Shown here: positions 1 to 8,250 of the stretch, piece after piece
Numbering within the stretch: position 1 is the stretch's first letter
How the letters are laid out: the number at the start of each line of letters is the position of its first letter
NCBI GenBank assembly: GCA_005778225.1
Contig: SXPC01000167.1
Coordinates: forward strand, 1 to 33,540
Reading direction: 5' to 3'
From: Planctomyces sp.
Lineage (GTDB): Bacteria > Planctomycetota > Planctomycetia > Planctomycetales > Planctomycetaceae
DNA: 33,540 nt
The notes under the pieces: model-generated
The model's input: only the letters and a program-made list of their open reading frames with translations
Told to the model about the DNA's origin: nothing
The model's database searches: none
Program-made: the position numbers and the translations under genes

Positions 1-472
1 TGGGAAAGACACTCGTTTTATAAAGCCCATGGCCGACCCATTCGAGCAACGCAGGATCGCGAGTCCGCCGGACATAGTCGTCGTAGATTTTGCGGGCTTT
101 ATCCTTATCCATAAGCTCGCCACTGTATTCTTTCCCATCGACAAGAAAAGTCAGATCAGAGGGCGAGGCAGCCAGGGGAAAGACAAAGCTTGTCTCAATC
201 TGCGAGGAGCCGGTATTATGAAAGACCTGTGAAATCTGGCAGTGAGCAATCTGGTCTTTGATCTTCAAATCCAGCTTGAGAGACTCGATCGCATACGTCA
301 GGGCAGGCTCAGGCAGAGGGCGCGGTTCCGGACGAGGAATTGGCCACGGAAGACGATGCTGATCCTCAGTCAGTAGAATGCCCTGAGCCACGCCTTGTCG
401 AGGCAAGATGAACAGGCAGAGAAGGGTCGCACAGACGAACGCATGGACGATTCGGAATGGGACAGCAGGCAT
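1..472 (-). CDS. VIT-domain secreted protein, N-terminal part (cut by window edge)
   Basis: The frame opens with a signal peptide: a hydrophobic stretch ending near LPRQGVAQG at about residue 30. It then reads as a VIT domain (vault protein/inter-alpha-trypsin type). The diagnostic run is the strand pattern IAHCQISQVFHNTGSSQIE, then FVFPLAASPSDLTFLVDGKEYSGE and the basic stretch with KARKIYDDYVRRTRDPALLEW. In the family this module is usually followed by a von Willebrand A domain in secreted or membrane proteins; that part would lie beyond position 1. I chose the ATG at 472 because AGAGGTGG lies just upstream. An in-frame ATG at 493 would add seven residues but has no ribosome site. The gene is divergent from the one at 742. 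The role is unknown; adhesion or surface function is only suggested by the family. Confidence 0.85.
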   Translation of the reverse strand, partial: MPAVPFRIVHAFVCATLLCLFILPRQGVAQGILLTEDQHRLPWPIPRPEPRPLPEPALTYAIESLKLDLKIKDQIAHCQISQVFHNTGSSQIETSFVFPLAASPSDLTFLVDGKEYSGELMDKDKARKIYDDYVRRTRDPALLEWVGHGLYKTSVFP

Positions 473-741
473 GAGCCACCTCTTCGCAAACATGAAATAA
501 GACGGCATTAGATAGGGCGCGAATTATCGATCGCACTAGCAATTCGATCGATCAGCGATCATTACACAGAGACGTTCTTTGATCTGACCGCGTTCCATCA
601 AAAATGGCGAATTCTACCAGAACTTTTTGCTCGGAAATGTGCTTAATGAGCTGCAAATGTCCGAGTTCAAGTTTGCGAAATTCAGATGAATTCTACAGAA
701 TACGTGTGCACTAACCATCATCACGAGTCGGGCCAGACCGT
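473..741. other. Divergent intergenic region with GATC cluster
   Basis: This spacer separates two divergently transcribed genes and must hold both promoters. Several GATC motifs, including CGATCGATC, fall within about 530-562. A weak promoter-like pair for the plus-strand gene is TTGCGA (673-678), 17 bp, CAGAAT (696-701). No gene is seen. Confidence 0.3.
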
Positions 742-1398
742 ATGTCAGCAGGAAAAGTTCCCCCCAGAGTTCCTTCACGCCCCAGTAGCGTGACAAAATC
801 CCCTTCTGCGAAGTCGGCTCCCGCCAAACGACGCGAGTTGAACGAAGACGCTGCGCCAACCACCAAGAAGACATCAGAGCCCGATAATCTGGGCGCTCTG
901 GATTATCTTGTGGAATACAAGGAAGTCGTGCTCGCGCTAGTTGTCGGGCTCATCGGCTATGGCACCTATGCTTACTTCCAACCCTATTTTGCTGCCCAGG
1001 AAGCCGCCAAGCAAAAGCCCGTCATCAGTGCCCAACTGAAAAACGAAGTGGCTCCTCCCCCAACCGGAGTTCTGCGAGAGACGGTCGCCAGCAACTCCAA
1101 CACAGTCGCCCCCTCGGCCAGGCAAGTCACGCCCGGGATAACCCCAGTGACACAACCGCAGGCTGGGCTCTCTGAACCCGTCGCTTCGACCACACCTGCC
1201 AAAACATATGCTCCGCGCAAGATCGAGTACTTGCAGCCAACTTCCACGCCCGTTACTTCTACGACGACTTCGTCCCCCAAAGTCTACATCCCTGTCACCG
1301 CAGGAACATCCTCGTCTGGCAAGCCAACAATCTCCGGCACCATTCCGTCAAACCCCACGAAACCTAGCCCGGAAAATCGCCAGCGTCCTGGGTTTTAG
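742..1398 (+). CDS. Single-TM Pro/Thr/Ser-rich protein of unknown function
   Basis: I do not recognise a family. The 218-residue product has a basic, Ser/Pro/Lys-rich N-terminus (about residues 1-35). An acidic-polar linker and one clear membrane helix follow at about 62-79 (VVLALVVGLIGYGTYAYF). The remaining ~130 residues are low complexity, rich in Pro, Thr and Ser, and end with basic residues. With no signal peptide, the basic N-terminal part is probably cytoplasmic and the Pro/Thr/Ser-rich tail probably outside the cytoplasm, as a flexible stalk. No strong ribosome site precedes the ATG. The stop codon lies in the loop of a small hairpin (CGTCCT/AGGACG, 1384-1402). The next gene is convergent. 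Coding status is supported by the sensible TM-plus-tail architecture and by the absence of a competing gene. Confidence 0.65.
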   Translation: MSAGKVPPRVPSRPSSVTKSPSAKSAPAKRRELNEDAAPTTKKTSEPDNLGALDYLVEYKEVVLALVVGLIGYGTYAYFQPYFAAQEAAKQKPVISAQLKNEVAPPPTGVLRETVASNSNTVAPSARQVTPGITPVTQPQAGLSEPVASTTPAKTYAPRKIEYLQPTSTPVTSTTTSSPKVYIPVTAGTSSSGKPTISGTIPSNPTKPSPENRQRPGF

Positions 1399-1413
1399 GA
1401 CGAAAAACTCCTG

Positions 1414-1815
1414 TTAAGCTCGTGATGGAAACAGTTCCACGTGACTGTCCCCATCGCGCCCGAAGTAAATGGCCTTCCGACCGGTAATCTGCACGAAGTA
1501 ACCGACGCAGCCTGCGCTCATCGTTTTGCGAACGAAATCCAAATAAGTATGTTCGCCCTGCTGACTTTGGCGAACTGCGCTCGCAACGTCGTCTTTTGCA
1601 AATGCCATCCCCGTTTCACCAGGCGGATGGGGACAGGCGACCACAACCGATTCACCCGTCGTCAGGTAAAACGTATTCTCCTCACGGCTATAGTCCGCAT
1701 GGTATCGCTCGACACCCAGTTCCGTCAGTTGTTGGACAATCTGCGGAAAGGTCATCTCTCCGATCAAGGAACCGCGGACGCATTGCTGGATCGCCAGAAC
1801 TTGCTCAGTCGTCAT
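1414..1815 (-). CDS. DUF1398 family protein
   Basis: The 133-residue protein resembles the DUF1398 family (E. coli YbcV-like) along its whole length. An N-terminal helix (TTEQVLAIQQCVRGSLIG) leads into FPQIVQQLTELGVERYHADYS. A strand with LTTGES follows, and the C-terminal part contains FVRKTMSAGCVGYFVQITGRKAIYFGRDG, cut here only by my reading. The biochemical function of the family is unknown to me. AAGG lies 8 bp before the ATG. The gene begins 25 bp after the stop of the MarR gene on the same strand, so the two probably form one transcript, with this protein a likely target of that regulator. Family assignment is by eye. Confidence 0.75.
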   Translation of the reverse strand: MTTEQVLAIQQCVRGSLIGEMTFPQIVQQLTELGVERYHADYSREENTFYLTTGESVVVACPHPPGETGMAFAKDDVASAVRQSQQGEHTYLDFVRKTMSAGCVGYFVQITGRKAIYFGRDGDSHVELFPSRA

Positions 1816-1840
1816 GGAAGTGCCTTCTTAAATGGCGTAA

Positions 1841-2302
1841 TTATTCGAGAGGAATGTTCTTCCAGCCATGATGGGCGACGAGACTTTTCATCGTCGTCAC
1901 CAGGTCGGAGCGTTGTTGATTGGAGAGGACGTTAAAGAACTCTCGCTCATTTTCATCTGCAAGCCGAGCCAGAATGGGGACAAGGCGTTTTCCTTGCCGC
2001 GTGATTTCGACGAGCTGATAACGCTTGTCATCACCCGTCACACGACGGACCACAAGTTCTTTGTTGCACAGTCTTTCGACGAGTTTGGAGATCGCACCAC
2101 GCGTCATCCCCATCCGTTCGGCGAGGACACTCGGATTCACGGCTCCCGTGTCATGAAGTTCGCGCAGCGCAACCCATTCCGCAACGGTTACCCCTTTCGC
2201 TTCGACCTTTTGCGCAAAAGCATGGCTGACATGGTTGGAGACAAACCGCAGCCAGTAACCCAGATGAGAATCAAGCTCGCTGACAGGTCGTCGAGATGCC
2301 AT
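1841..2302 (-). CDS. MarR-family transcriptional regulator
   Basis: The 153 residues fit a whole MarR protein: an N-terminal dimerisation helix (about 10-35), then a winged helix-turn-helix. The recognition region reads NPSVLAERMGMTRGAISKLV (about 56-75) and is followed by ERLCNKELVVRR. The wing contains VTGDDKRYQLVEITRQGK, and a C-terminal dimerisation helix (about 115-150) closes the protein. MarR proteins are usually ligand-responsive dimeric repressors that bind a palindrome near their own promoter. It leads a two-gene unit with the DUF1398 gene 25 bp downstream, so autoregulation of both is likely. The ATG at 2302 has no clear ribosome site. A palindromic operator was not identified, because the upstream DNA is filled by dispersed repeats. 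Confidence 0.9.
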   Translation of the reverse strand: MASRRPVSELDSHLGYWLRFVSNHVSHAFAQKVEAKGVTVAEWVALRELHDTGAVNPSVLAERMGMTRGAISKLVERLCNKELVVRRVTGDDKRYQLVEITRQGKRLVPILARLADENEREFFNVLSNQQRSDLVTTMKSLVAHHGWKNIPLE

Positions 2303-2379
2303 GGATGAAAGTCTCGCTAGATGGTTTCCAAGGAAACTATATCATCCGGATTCAAACCTGTCAATTATCGAGAGGATCT

Positions 2380-2551
2380 CGGGAGGGCGAACCTCCGTGT
2401 GAGCCGCTCCTTTGAGTTGCGAAACTTCAACTGTGAGTTGGACCTCGATGGCCTCGACGTTTCCCGAGACTCGGAACACTCATTGATGTCGATCTGCCGG
2501 TGAACCAGTGCAACGCGGGACAGCGGCTCGGCCAGAGCCTCGCCCTCCCGG
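2380..2551. repeat. Dispersed inverted repeat, family D (copy D1)
   Basis: The left arm (2380-2410) begins CGGGAGGGCGA and ends GAGCCGCT. The right arm (2509-2551) is its imperfect reverse complement, about 100 bp away. The right arm also matches a single copy at 24370-24411 with only 2 differences over 42 bp, including the word TCCCGCGTTGCAC. The copies are 22 kb apart, so this is a dispersed family and not a chance palindrome. It fills the DNA upstream of the MarR gene. Confidence 0.8.
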
Positions 2552-2615
2552 AGAGACATCTGGGAATTCTCAAACAGGCTCTCAGCAAGCATTCGCGGCG
2601 CGGGCGAGACAATTC

Positions 2616-2745
2616 AACCACGGATGAACGCGAAGAAACACGGATAGAAAGCAATCAACCCAAAGGTCAACCTGTGAAAGCAGCTGACTCTACTCTTCTT
2701 CTTTAATCTCTTCTGGTCTGTGTCCATCCGTGTTTATCTGTGGTT
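2616..2745. repeat. Inverted repeat, family A (copy A1), 10-bp units
   Basis: The left arm at 2616-2647 is three exact 10-bp units: CACGGATGAA, CGCGAAGAAA, CACGGATAGA. The right arm at 2718-2745 is, on the opposite strand, CACAGATAAA followed by CACGGATGGA. A CTCTGTG-rich tail (about 2757-2790) runs on to the corC stop region. See A2, A3 and A4 for sister copies. Confidence 0.85.
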
Positions 2746-2808
2746 CACTTCTTCTCTCAAACTCTGTGCTCTCTGTGACCTCTGTGTCAAAACACTTCTT
2801 CCCAACTT

Positions 2809-4104
2809 CTACTCTTCCACCAGCGTCGGCTGTCCCTTCAAAACCCGGATCTGCACCTTAATCACTTTCCTCGCATCCGCTTCGAGAACCGTCACTTCGA
2901 GGTTGTTCCAGGTGACGGATTCATTCTCCTTGGGGATCCGTCCCAGACGGGCAAAGACGAACCCGCCAATGGTGTCGTAATCTTCGTCCTCTGACAACCC
3001 GTAGTCGAATTTCTCGTTTAACTCATCAATGTGGACGCGACCATCGACGACCGCGATCCCTTCTTCGAGTTCCTCAATGCGCTGCTCCTCTTCCTCGTCG
3101 TATTCATCAGTGATCTCGCCGACGATTTCTTCGAGGATATCTTCCATCGTGACCAGTCCCGAAATCCCGCCATACTCATCCAGCACAATTGCAATGTGGA
3201 CCCGTTCGCGCTTGAGGATTTCGAGCAGGGTGTTGATCCCGGTCGTCTCGGGAACATAAAACGGCTTGCGCAGAATTCGCAGCACGTCCCACCCATCCTG
3301 CGATGGATGAGCCGTTTCCTTGAGCAGATCTTTGGCGTAAAGGACACCTTTCACGTCATCGGTCGATTCGCCGATGACCGGCATTCGCGAATGCCCCGAC
3401 TTGATCAATTCATCACGCGCCTCTTCGATGGTCACATCCGCAGACAGGCATTTCATGTCCGTCCGTGGCGTCATGATCGAGCCGACGGTCGAATCCGCCA
3501 GTTCGATGACGCGGGAGATCATCCGGCCGGCACCTTCTTCGAGAATCCCCTCGCGTTGACCTTCATCGATATAGCTCATGATCTCGTCGGTGACGATCCC
3601 GGCATCATGGGCTTCTGGTTCGTCTCGCCCGCTGACACGGTGGAGAATGTGATCGAGTCGCTCGGCCAGCAGCGTGACAGGTTTGAATATTGTCGTGACA
3701 ACCGAGATCGTCGGCCAAAGTTTGTAAAGCAGAATCTCCGGCACGACGCGGGCAATCGCCCAGGTCATAATCGTCGACAGCACAACCAGCAAAGTGAACG
3801 TCGCGACCAGAACACACAACTCACTGAACCGTTGCCAGCTCGAGGCAGCGGAATCCTCGACCATCGGAATCGAGATATAGCTCAGCAGGTAGATCAGCAA
3901 GACATTCGAAATCGCAAACAGCACATCCCAGGCAATTTGAGCCTTGAACTCGCGCTTAAGAATATGACGAAATCGCTCGTCGTTATTCTTCTTCTCGCAC
4001 AGCCCTTCCAGGCGACTGACGGAGTAGCTGCGAATAGAAAAAGAGACCAGCCCGCTCAGAACCAACAGGCCAAAAGAAACGATACTCAGAAAGTGTGGCA
4101 GCAT
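2809..4104 (-). CDS. CNNM/CorC-type transporter with CBS pair (hemolysin-related family)
   Basis: The order of parts is that of CNNM/CorB-HlyC proteins. A DUF21-like membrane domain has helices at about 3-24, 56-80, 92-120 and 125-145. A CBS pair spans about 205-330 (IMTPRTDMKCLSAD; HSRMPVIGESTDDVKGVLYA; DEYGGISGLVTMEDILEEIV). A C-terminal CorC_HlyC domain lies at about 345-431. The family is linked to Mg2+/Co2+ transport or export, with CBS domains sensing adenine nucleotides. The first helix and the degenerate motif SFSIRSYSVSRLEG support the ATG at 4104. An upstream in-frame GTG at 4161 is possible, but neither has a ribosome site. It is the last gene of the phoH-pgpH-ybeY-corC run. Confidence 0.9.
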   Translation of the reverse strand: MLPHFLSIVSFGLLVLSGLVSFSIRSYSVSRLEGLCEKKNNDERFRHILKREFKAQIAWDVLFAISNVLLIYLLSYISIPMVEDSAASSWQRFSELCVLVATFTLLVVLSTIMTWAIARVVPEILLYKLWPTISVVTTIFKPVTLLAERLDHILHRVSGRDEPEAHDAGIVTDEIMSYIDEGQREGILEEGAGRMISRVIELADSTVGSIMTPRTDMKCLSADVTIEEARDELIKSGHSRMPVIGESTDDVKGVLYAKDLLKETAHPSQDGWDVLRILRKPFYVPETTGINTLLEILKRERVHIAIVLDEYGGISGLVTMEDILEEIVGEITDEYDEEEEQRIEELEEGIAVVDGRVHIDELNEKFDYGLSEDEDYDTIGGFVFARLGRIPKENESVTWNNLEVTVLEADARKVIKVQIRVLKGQPTLVEE

Positions 4105-4227
4105 GTTTTGTTCGTCGATTGTCGACGAGATTATTCCATGGAGGAAGGGTTGCGAGACCACGATCTTAGCACACCCGAAGACCTGTCAGCAGTCGTTTTG
4201 CAGAAATTCATAACTTCTGAAAGAAGA

Positions 4228-4327
4228 GAACCGCAGATAAACACAGATCAACGCAGATAGAAGACGTCAAGGTATTGAACCCGCCGCATTTCCCATATCT
4301 GTGTGAATCTGCGTTTATCTGCGGTTC
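4228..4327. repeat. Inverted repeat, family A (copy A2)
   Basis: This is the most symmetrical family A copy. The left arm (4228-4259) contains CGCAGATAAA, CACAGATCAA, CGCAGATAGA. The right arm (4296-4327), read on the other strand, contains CGCAGATAAA, CGCAGATTCA, CACAGATATG. The units are exactly 10 bp long. It fills the ybeY-corC spacer. Confidence 0.88.
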
Positions 4328-4340
4328 AATCTCAGGAATC

Positions 4341-4826
4341 TCAATGTGACGCCCCTTCGTTTCCCGATCGCGGCAGCCCCCAGGATTGCAGGTAATGAGA
4401 CTCCCGCTGACGCATCTGGGCAATGTCGGCGTCAGTGTGATCGTCATAGCCACACAGGTGCAAAGTGCCGTGGAGCAGGTAGTACATCAGTTCGTTCTCC
4501 GCGGACCACCCGAATTCCGCGGCCTGATCGATCGCCATTTCAGCCGAGACAATGACCTCCCCTTCCACATGACGAAGATCATCGCGGTCGTCCAGACGAA
4601 AACTGAGGACATCGGTCGGATAGTCATGCGAAAGAAACTTCACATTCAGCTCGTGCATCTGCTGATGACCAATGATCGAAACACTAACCTCACCCCCGCT
4701 CACCCCTTCACCACGCAGAACATCGGTTAAGCGTGAGCAAATCAAGTCGTCACTCAAAGCAACTTTGGTACAAGCGCGATCGACTTCAATAAGGAAGGAC
4801 GTGGATGACACCCGAGAGTCAATCAT
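4341..4826 (-). CDS. ybeY: Endoribonuclease YbeY (rRNA maturation factor)
   Basis: YbeY is a zinc metallo-endoribonuclease that acts in 16S rRNA 3'-end maturation and ribosome quality control. The signature is HGTLHLCGYDDH at about residues 119-130, preceded by the family words ELNVKFLSHDYPTDVLSF and GEVIVSAE. His119 and His123 are the first two expected zinc ligands. The third position of the usual HGxLHLxGYDH pattern is Asp129 here, with His130 one residue later, a variation worth noting. The 161-aa length is normal. It lies between pgpH and corC, the standard neighbours, but both spacers (about 230 bp) are filled by family A repeats, so tight translational coupling is lost. Confidence 0.93.
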   Translation of the reverse strand: MIDSRVSSTSFLIEVDRACTKVALSDDLICSRLTDVLRGEGVSGGEVSVSIIGHQQMHELNVKFLSHDYPTDVLSFRLDDRDDLRHVEGEVIVSAEMAIDQAAEFGWSAENELMYYLLHGTLHLCGYDDHTDADIAQMRQRESHYLQSWGLPRSGNEGASH

Positions 4827-4877
4827 GGAATTGGGTCAATCAGGAACAAGAGAGTCATCTTGGCTACAACGAAAACA

Positions 4878-5009
4878 AACTACGGATGGACACGAAGGAA
4901 CACGGATAGGAAACAATCAAGTCAAAGTGTTCGCAAGTGTGAGAGCACCTGACTCTCCTCTTCTTTTTATCTCTTCTTATCTGTGTCTATCCGTGTTGAT
5001 CCGTGGTTC
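4878..5009. repeat. Inverted repeat, family A (copy A3)
   Basis: The left arm (4878-4910) reads ACTACGGATGGA then CACGAAGGAA and CACGGATAGG. The right arm (4978-5009) is CACGGATCAA, CACGGATAGA, CACAGATA on the other strand. A CTCTGTG-like tail follows, up to the pgpH stop. It occupies the pgpH-ybeY spacer. Confidence 0.85.
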
Positions 5010-5058
5010 ACTCTTTCCTCCTCTGAGGCCTCTGTGTGCTCTGTGACAAATTTCTTTA

Positions 5059-7485
5059 TCACGACGCATTTCTCGCCTCAGCCATCGCTGGCAGGATGAT
5101 CTTCGTCTCGGACTTTCCCTCGCTGCGCTCAATCTTTGGTTCCGACTTGGCATCCGGGTAGGCGATCCGTCCGTGGTAGATCCCGGTCAACGACTTGATC
5201 AGCGAGTCTTCAATGTGCTGAAGCTCGGTCAGCGTCAGGGTACTCTCGTCGAATTGCCCATCGAGCAGACGCTTCATCGTAATATCGTGAACGAGTCGTT
5301 CAATACGGGCTGGCGTTGGTTCGCTCAACGTCCGGCTGGCGCTCTCGACTGCATCCGAAAGCATCAGAATGCCGGTCTCTTTCGACTGCGGCTTGGGACC
5401 TGGATAGCGGAAGCTTGATTCCTCGACCATGCCGCTGCGGTTGTCGTCCATCTCCGCCTTCTCGCGGGCAGCGTGATAGAAGTACTCGACGAGCGTCGTG
5501 CCGTGGTGCTGTTCGATAAAGTCGATCAACGCCTGTGGCAGTCCGTACTGCTCAGCGATGTTGACCCCCTCTTTGACGTGACCAATGATGATCAGCGTAC
5601 TCATCGCCGGGGCGAGAGAATCGTGTTTGTTCGGCATCCCCGAACGACGGTTTTCGACGAAGTACTCGGCCTTCGGAATCTTCCCGACATCGTGGAAGTA
5701 AGCCCCGATCCGCGTCAGCAGACCGTTGGCCCCAATCGACTCAGCAGCCGCTTCCGCAATACTCGCGACCGTGATCGAGTGGTTGTAAGTTCCCGGAGCA
5801 CGTCGCACCAGTTCCTGAAGCAGCGGGTGAGACGGCTCGCTCAATTCCAGCAGACTGATGCCCGTGACGACACCAAAGATCGATTCAATAAACGGCAGCG
5901 ACCCCGCGACGAAATACCCTGCGACGACACACCACCCCCCGCCACGCAGCGAATTGATCAGCTTATAAGGATCCTGCAACACCGCAGAAATATCCTGCGA
6001 AGCAACAACGTGCATCCCGATGTTGACGAAGATGTAAACAATCCCCGCAAGAATGCCCGCCCAGATAATGATCGACCGTGACTGCATGCGGTACATCAAA
6101 ACCGTCGAAACGGTCGACGTACTCAGCAGCACAACAAACTGAGTCAGATCCAGCTGCGTCGACAAGGTCACAATCAAACACAACGAAAGAGCGGTCAGGC
6201 ACGCCAGCGCCTGGCTGTACGCAACCGAGAAGATCATGACCGTGACCATGACCGGAATGACTTCCGCCTGCCAAGGGTCGTACGAGAACCAGCGGGAGAA
6301 CAGAACCGTCAACACGATCGCCGCCAGATAGGTCGACAATGCAGGCAACGAACCGACTAGCCTCGGTTCATACTGCGCGACGTAAAACCCGTTGATCAAC
6401 AGCAGAACAACCAGCAGCGACGCAATCATCGTGATCCGCAGGATCGTCTCCATCCAGCTCGACTGGTTGATCAGCGCCCGGTATTCCGCCTGCAGTTTAT
6501 TGAGAAGCAGATTGTCTTTTTCAATGACGCCGTTGGGAGGAAGCAGGGTATCCCCAACGAGAATTTTATCTCTGACTTCCTGGACATTCATCCGCACGCG
6601 ACTGCGTGCTTCCTGCGTCATCGCCTGATCATAGCGCAGCGAAGGCAGCAGGTGAGTCCGCAGCCACATCATCAGCGGCGTCTTGATCGGATCAAGGGCA
6701 GGGTAGTTCTGGAGATTGCGTCCAATCAGACCGGCATCATTAAGCAGGTCAGCGGCTCGGACATCGACCAGGTGCACTTCAATCGGCTTGGGTTCCGTCA
6801 GTCCACCAGCTAGTTCATTATCAGCCGGGATGACCGCGATGACCGAATCACCAATTTCCAGGCGGTTCACTTCTTCCTGCGAGATGATCCCGGAAACCAT
6901 GATTGGCTCGAGCAGTTGCTTCATCTCTTCGACGATGGAACTGATGATCGTTTCCGTGCGCGTAACATCGCCGGGACTGATCGAGCTTTTCAGCTGTGAA
7001 TAGATATTGCGAACCTGCTGTTGTGTCGACGTATCGCCCAGCTCGCCGTAGTTAGGTTGCAGGCCGAAATCGCGTCTCAGGTTCCTCGGCAGCTCTTCCA
7101 GAGAATCACTCTCGGAAATTGTCCCGAGATCCGCCTGCAACGCGCGAGGCAGCGTTCGCAGGAAAGCAGCATCATTGCGGAAGTAGAAAGGAACCTGCTT
7201 TTCCTGCTCGTTGCGGACGCGGTTGGTTTCAAACGTGTTGACGATCTCAAATGTTGTGCGCGCAGACAGGCCGTGTGGAAACTGATCACCGATCCGGTGA
7301 GGAAACGGAGACCGCCAGCTTTCCGTAATCAACAGCAGTGCGAGAATCGTGATTCCGCACAGGATCGCCCGGTTCATCTGCTGACGGGTCGTCCACTGCT
7401 GTCCAAAGCCGAAGGGAAACGTCCGCTTTTTTGCCAGCATATTGCCAACAGGTTTGCGGGGCTTTTTCCCGGTCCAGAATTTCAT
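5059..7485 (-). CDS. pgpH: 7TM-HD family cyclic-di-AMP phosphodiesterase (PgpH/YqfF type)
   Basis: The architecture matches PgpH. There is an N-terminal TM helix (about 36-55), then a large extracytoplasmic 7TMR-HDED domain (about 60-350). A block of seven membrane helices follows (about 355-540), then a cytoplasmic HD phosphohydrolase domain. The HD motif is H598-D599 in FHDVGKIPKAEYF, with RRAPGTYNHSITVA before it and EQHHGTTLVEYFYH after it. Characterised family members hydrolyse c-di-AMP to pApA. The length (808 aa) is typical. I prefer the ATG at 7485, with GAGG seven bases upstream, over a GTG two codons earlier. It sits between phoH and ybeY as in many bacteria, but here separated from phoH by two unrelated genes. 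The C-terminal tail is charged, with KSEPKIERSEGKSE. Confidence 0.92.
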   Translation of the reverse strand: MKFWTGKKPRKPVGNMLAKKRTFPFGFGQQWTTRQQMNRAILCGITILALLLITESWRSPFPHRIGDQFPHGLSARTTFEIVNTFETNRVRNEQEKQVPFYFRNDAAFLRTLPRALQADLGTISESDSLEELPRNLRRDFGLQPNYGELGDTSTQQQVRNIYSQLKSSISPGDVTRTETIISSIVEEMKQLLEPIMVSGIISQEEVNRLEIGDSVIAVIPADNELAGGLTEPKPIEVHLVDVRAADLLNDAGLIGRNLQNYPALDPIKTPLMMWLRTHLLPSLRYDQAMTQEARSRVRMNVQEVRDKILVGDTLLPPNGVIEKDNLLLNKLQAEYRALINQSSWMETILRITMIASLLVVLLLINGFYVAQYEPRLVGSLPALSTYLAAIVLTVLFSRWFSYDPWQAEVIPVMVTVMIFSVAYSQALACLTALSLCLIVTLSTQLDLTQFVVLLSTSTVSTVLMYRMQSRSIIIWAGILAGIVYIFVNIGMHVVASQDISAVLQDPYKLINSLRGGGWCVVAGYFVAGSLPFIESIFGVVTGISLLELSEPSHPLLQELVRRAPGTYNHSITVASIAEAAAESIGANGLLTRIGAYFHDVGKIPKAEYFVENRRSGMPNKHDSLAPAMSTLIIIGHVKEGVNIAEQYGLPQALIDFIEQHHGTTLVEYFYHAAREKAEMDDNRSGMVEESSFRYPGPKPQSKETGILMLSDAVESASRTLSEPTPARIERLVHDITMKRLLDGQFDESTLTLTELQHIEDSLIKSLTGIYHGRIAYPDAKSEPKIERSEGKSETKIILPAMAEARNAS

Positions 7486-7744
7486 GCACACGCCTCAGAG
7501 GGGAACTTGCACGTGTCGTCACTGGAATGACCAGTTGTCAGGTCACGATCCGAAGACCGACCTGCCACGCGTTCTTTAAGTATAGCAGACGTTTTTCCGC
7601 CGGATACAACCCCCACCGGGCAATTTTGCGATCCCCACCAGTGAGCACGCGAATTTGCAAGATTGCTGCATTCCAAGCTTGATTTCCAAGCCCCTTCCCG
7701 TTCCAGACCAGATCGCCGCAAGCACATTTAGCAGAGCGCCAAAC

Positions 7745-7784
7745 AAAAAAAGCCCCGCCAGATCACTCGGCAGGGCTTTTTGAT
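7745..7784 (-). terminator. Rho-independent terminator, likely bidirectional
   Basis: A stem AGCCCCGCC / GGCAGGGCT with a 9-base loop (agatcactc) is flanked by a run of A on the left and T on the right. On the minus strand it ends the lipoprotein gene 7799-8194 with a T-run beyond the stem. It isolates the DUF1559/lipoprotein pair from pgpH. Confidence 0.8.
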
Positions 7785-7798
7785 CTTCAAATCATGAC

Positions 7799-8194
7799 TT
7801 ACTTCTGAGCAGAGATTTCAATATCAATCACGTTCGCACCAGGACTGACGGTCTTCGTTAATGTCGTCGTGCTGGCGTTAGCGAGCTCCTGAGGAATTTT
7901 GACCTTGGGCTCAGCGACACCATCAATCAATGATGTCGGTTCGACGGTCACCTTGTAGTCACCCGCTTCGATCTGCGTTTCTCCACGCCCCTTAACCAGT
8001 TTGAACTGGCCATCCGACATGGCACTTCCGATAGCCATCGAGCCATCAGCAACAGAGTAGAATCGTACCTCAAAACCCCCCATCGGGCTGCCGTTCACAC
8101 GGACTGTCCCCGTAACGGAACCCGTCCCGGAATTGCCACACCCGGCAACAACAAGAAGTAACAGAGAGGCTGTGATAAGCTTAATCGTAGACAT
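7799..8194 (-). CDS. Small lipoprotein with transthyretin-like/carboxypeptidase-regulatory fold
   Basis: A lipoprotein signal ends in the lipobox LVVAGC (Cys at about residue 18), so the product should be lipid-anchored. The ~110-residue mature part reads as a beta-sandwich of the carboxypeptidase-regulatory/transthyretin-like kind: TGTVRVNGSPMGGFEVRFYS, then GSAMSDGQFKL and IEAGDYKVTVEP. Such small lipoproteins are very common next to DUF1559 genes in planctomycetes. I chose the ATG at 8194; a TTG four codons upstream is less likely. It begins 56 bp after the DUF1559 gene on the same strand and is followed at once by a terminator, so the two form a closed transcription unit. No enzymatic function is expected. 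Confidence 0.85.
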   Translation of the reverse strand: MSTIKLITASLLLLVVAGCGNSGTGSVTGTVRVNGSPMGGFEVRFYSVADGSMAIGSAMSDGQFKLVKGRGETQIEAGDYKVTVEPTSLIDGVAEPKVKIPQELANASTTTLTKTVSPGANVIDIEISAQK

Positions 8195-8250
8195 GAATAT
8201 TCTCAAAAATCTGCTTGTAAAAAGTAAAGTATGGAGGGCGTTTCGGTGTC

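Noticed and set aside
1384..1402. Hairpin CGTCCT/AGGACG around the stop of the 742 gene as a terminator
   Set aside because: The A-run follows on the plus strand, so neither strand has a T-run after the stem in the right direction for the adjacent genes.
3031..4260. Long plus-strand frame (409 codons) opposite the CorC-type gene
   Set aside because: The minus strand has an unmistakable CBS pair; the opposite frame is an antisense by-product.
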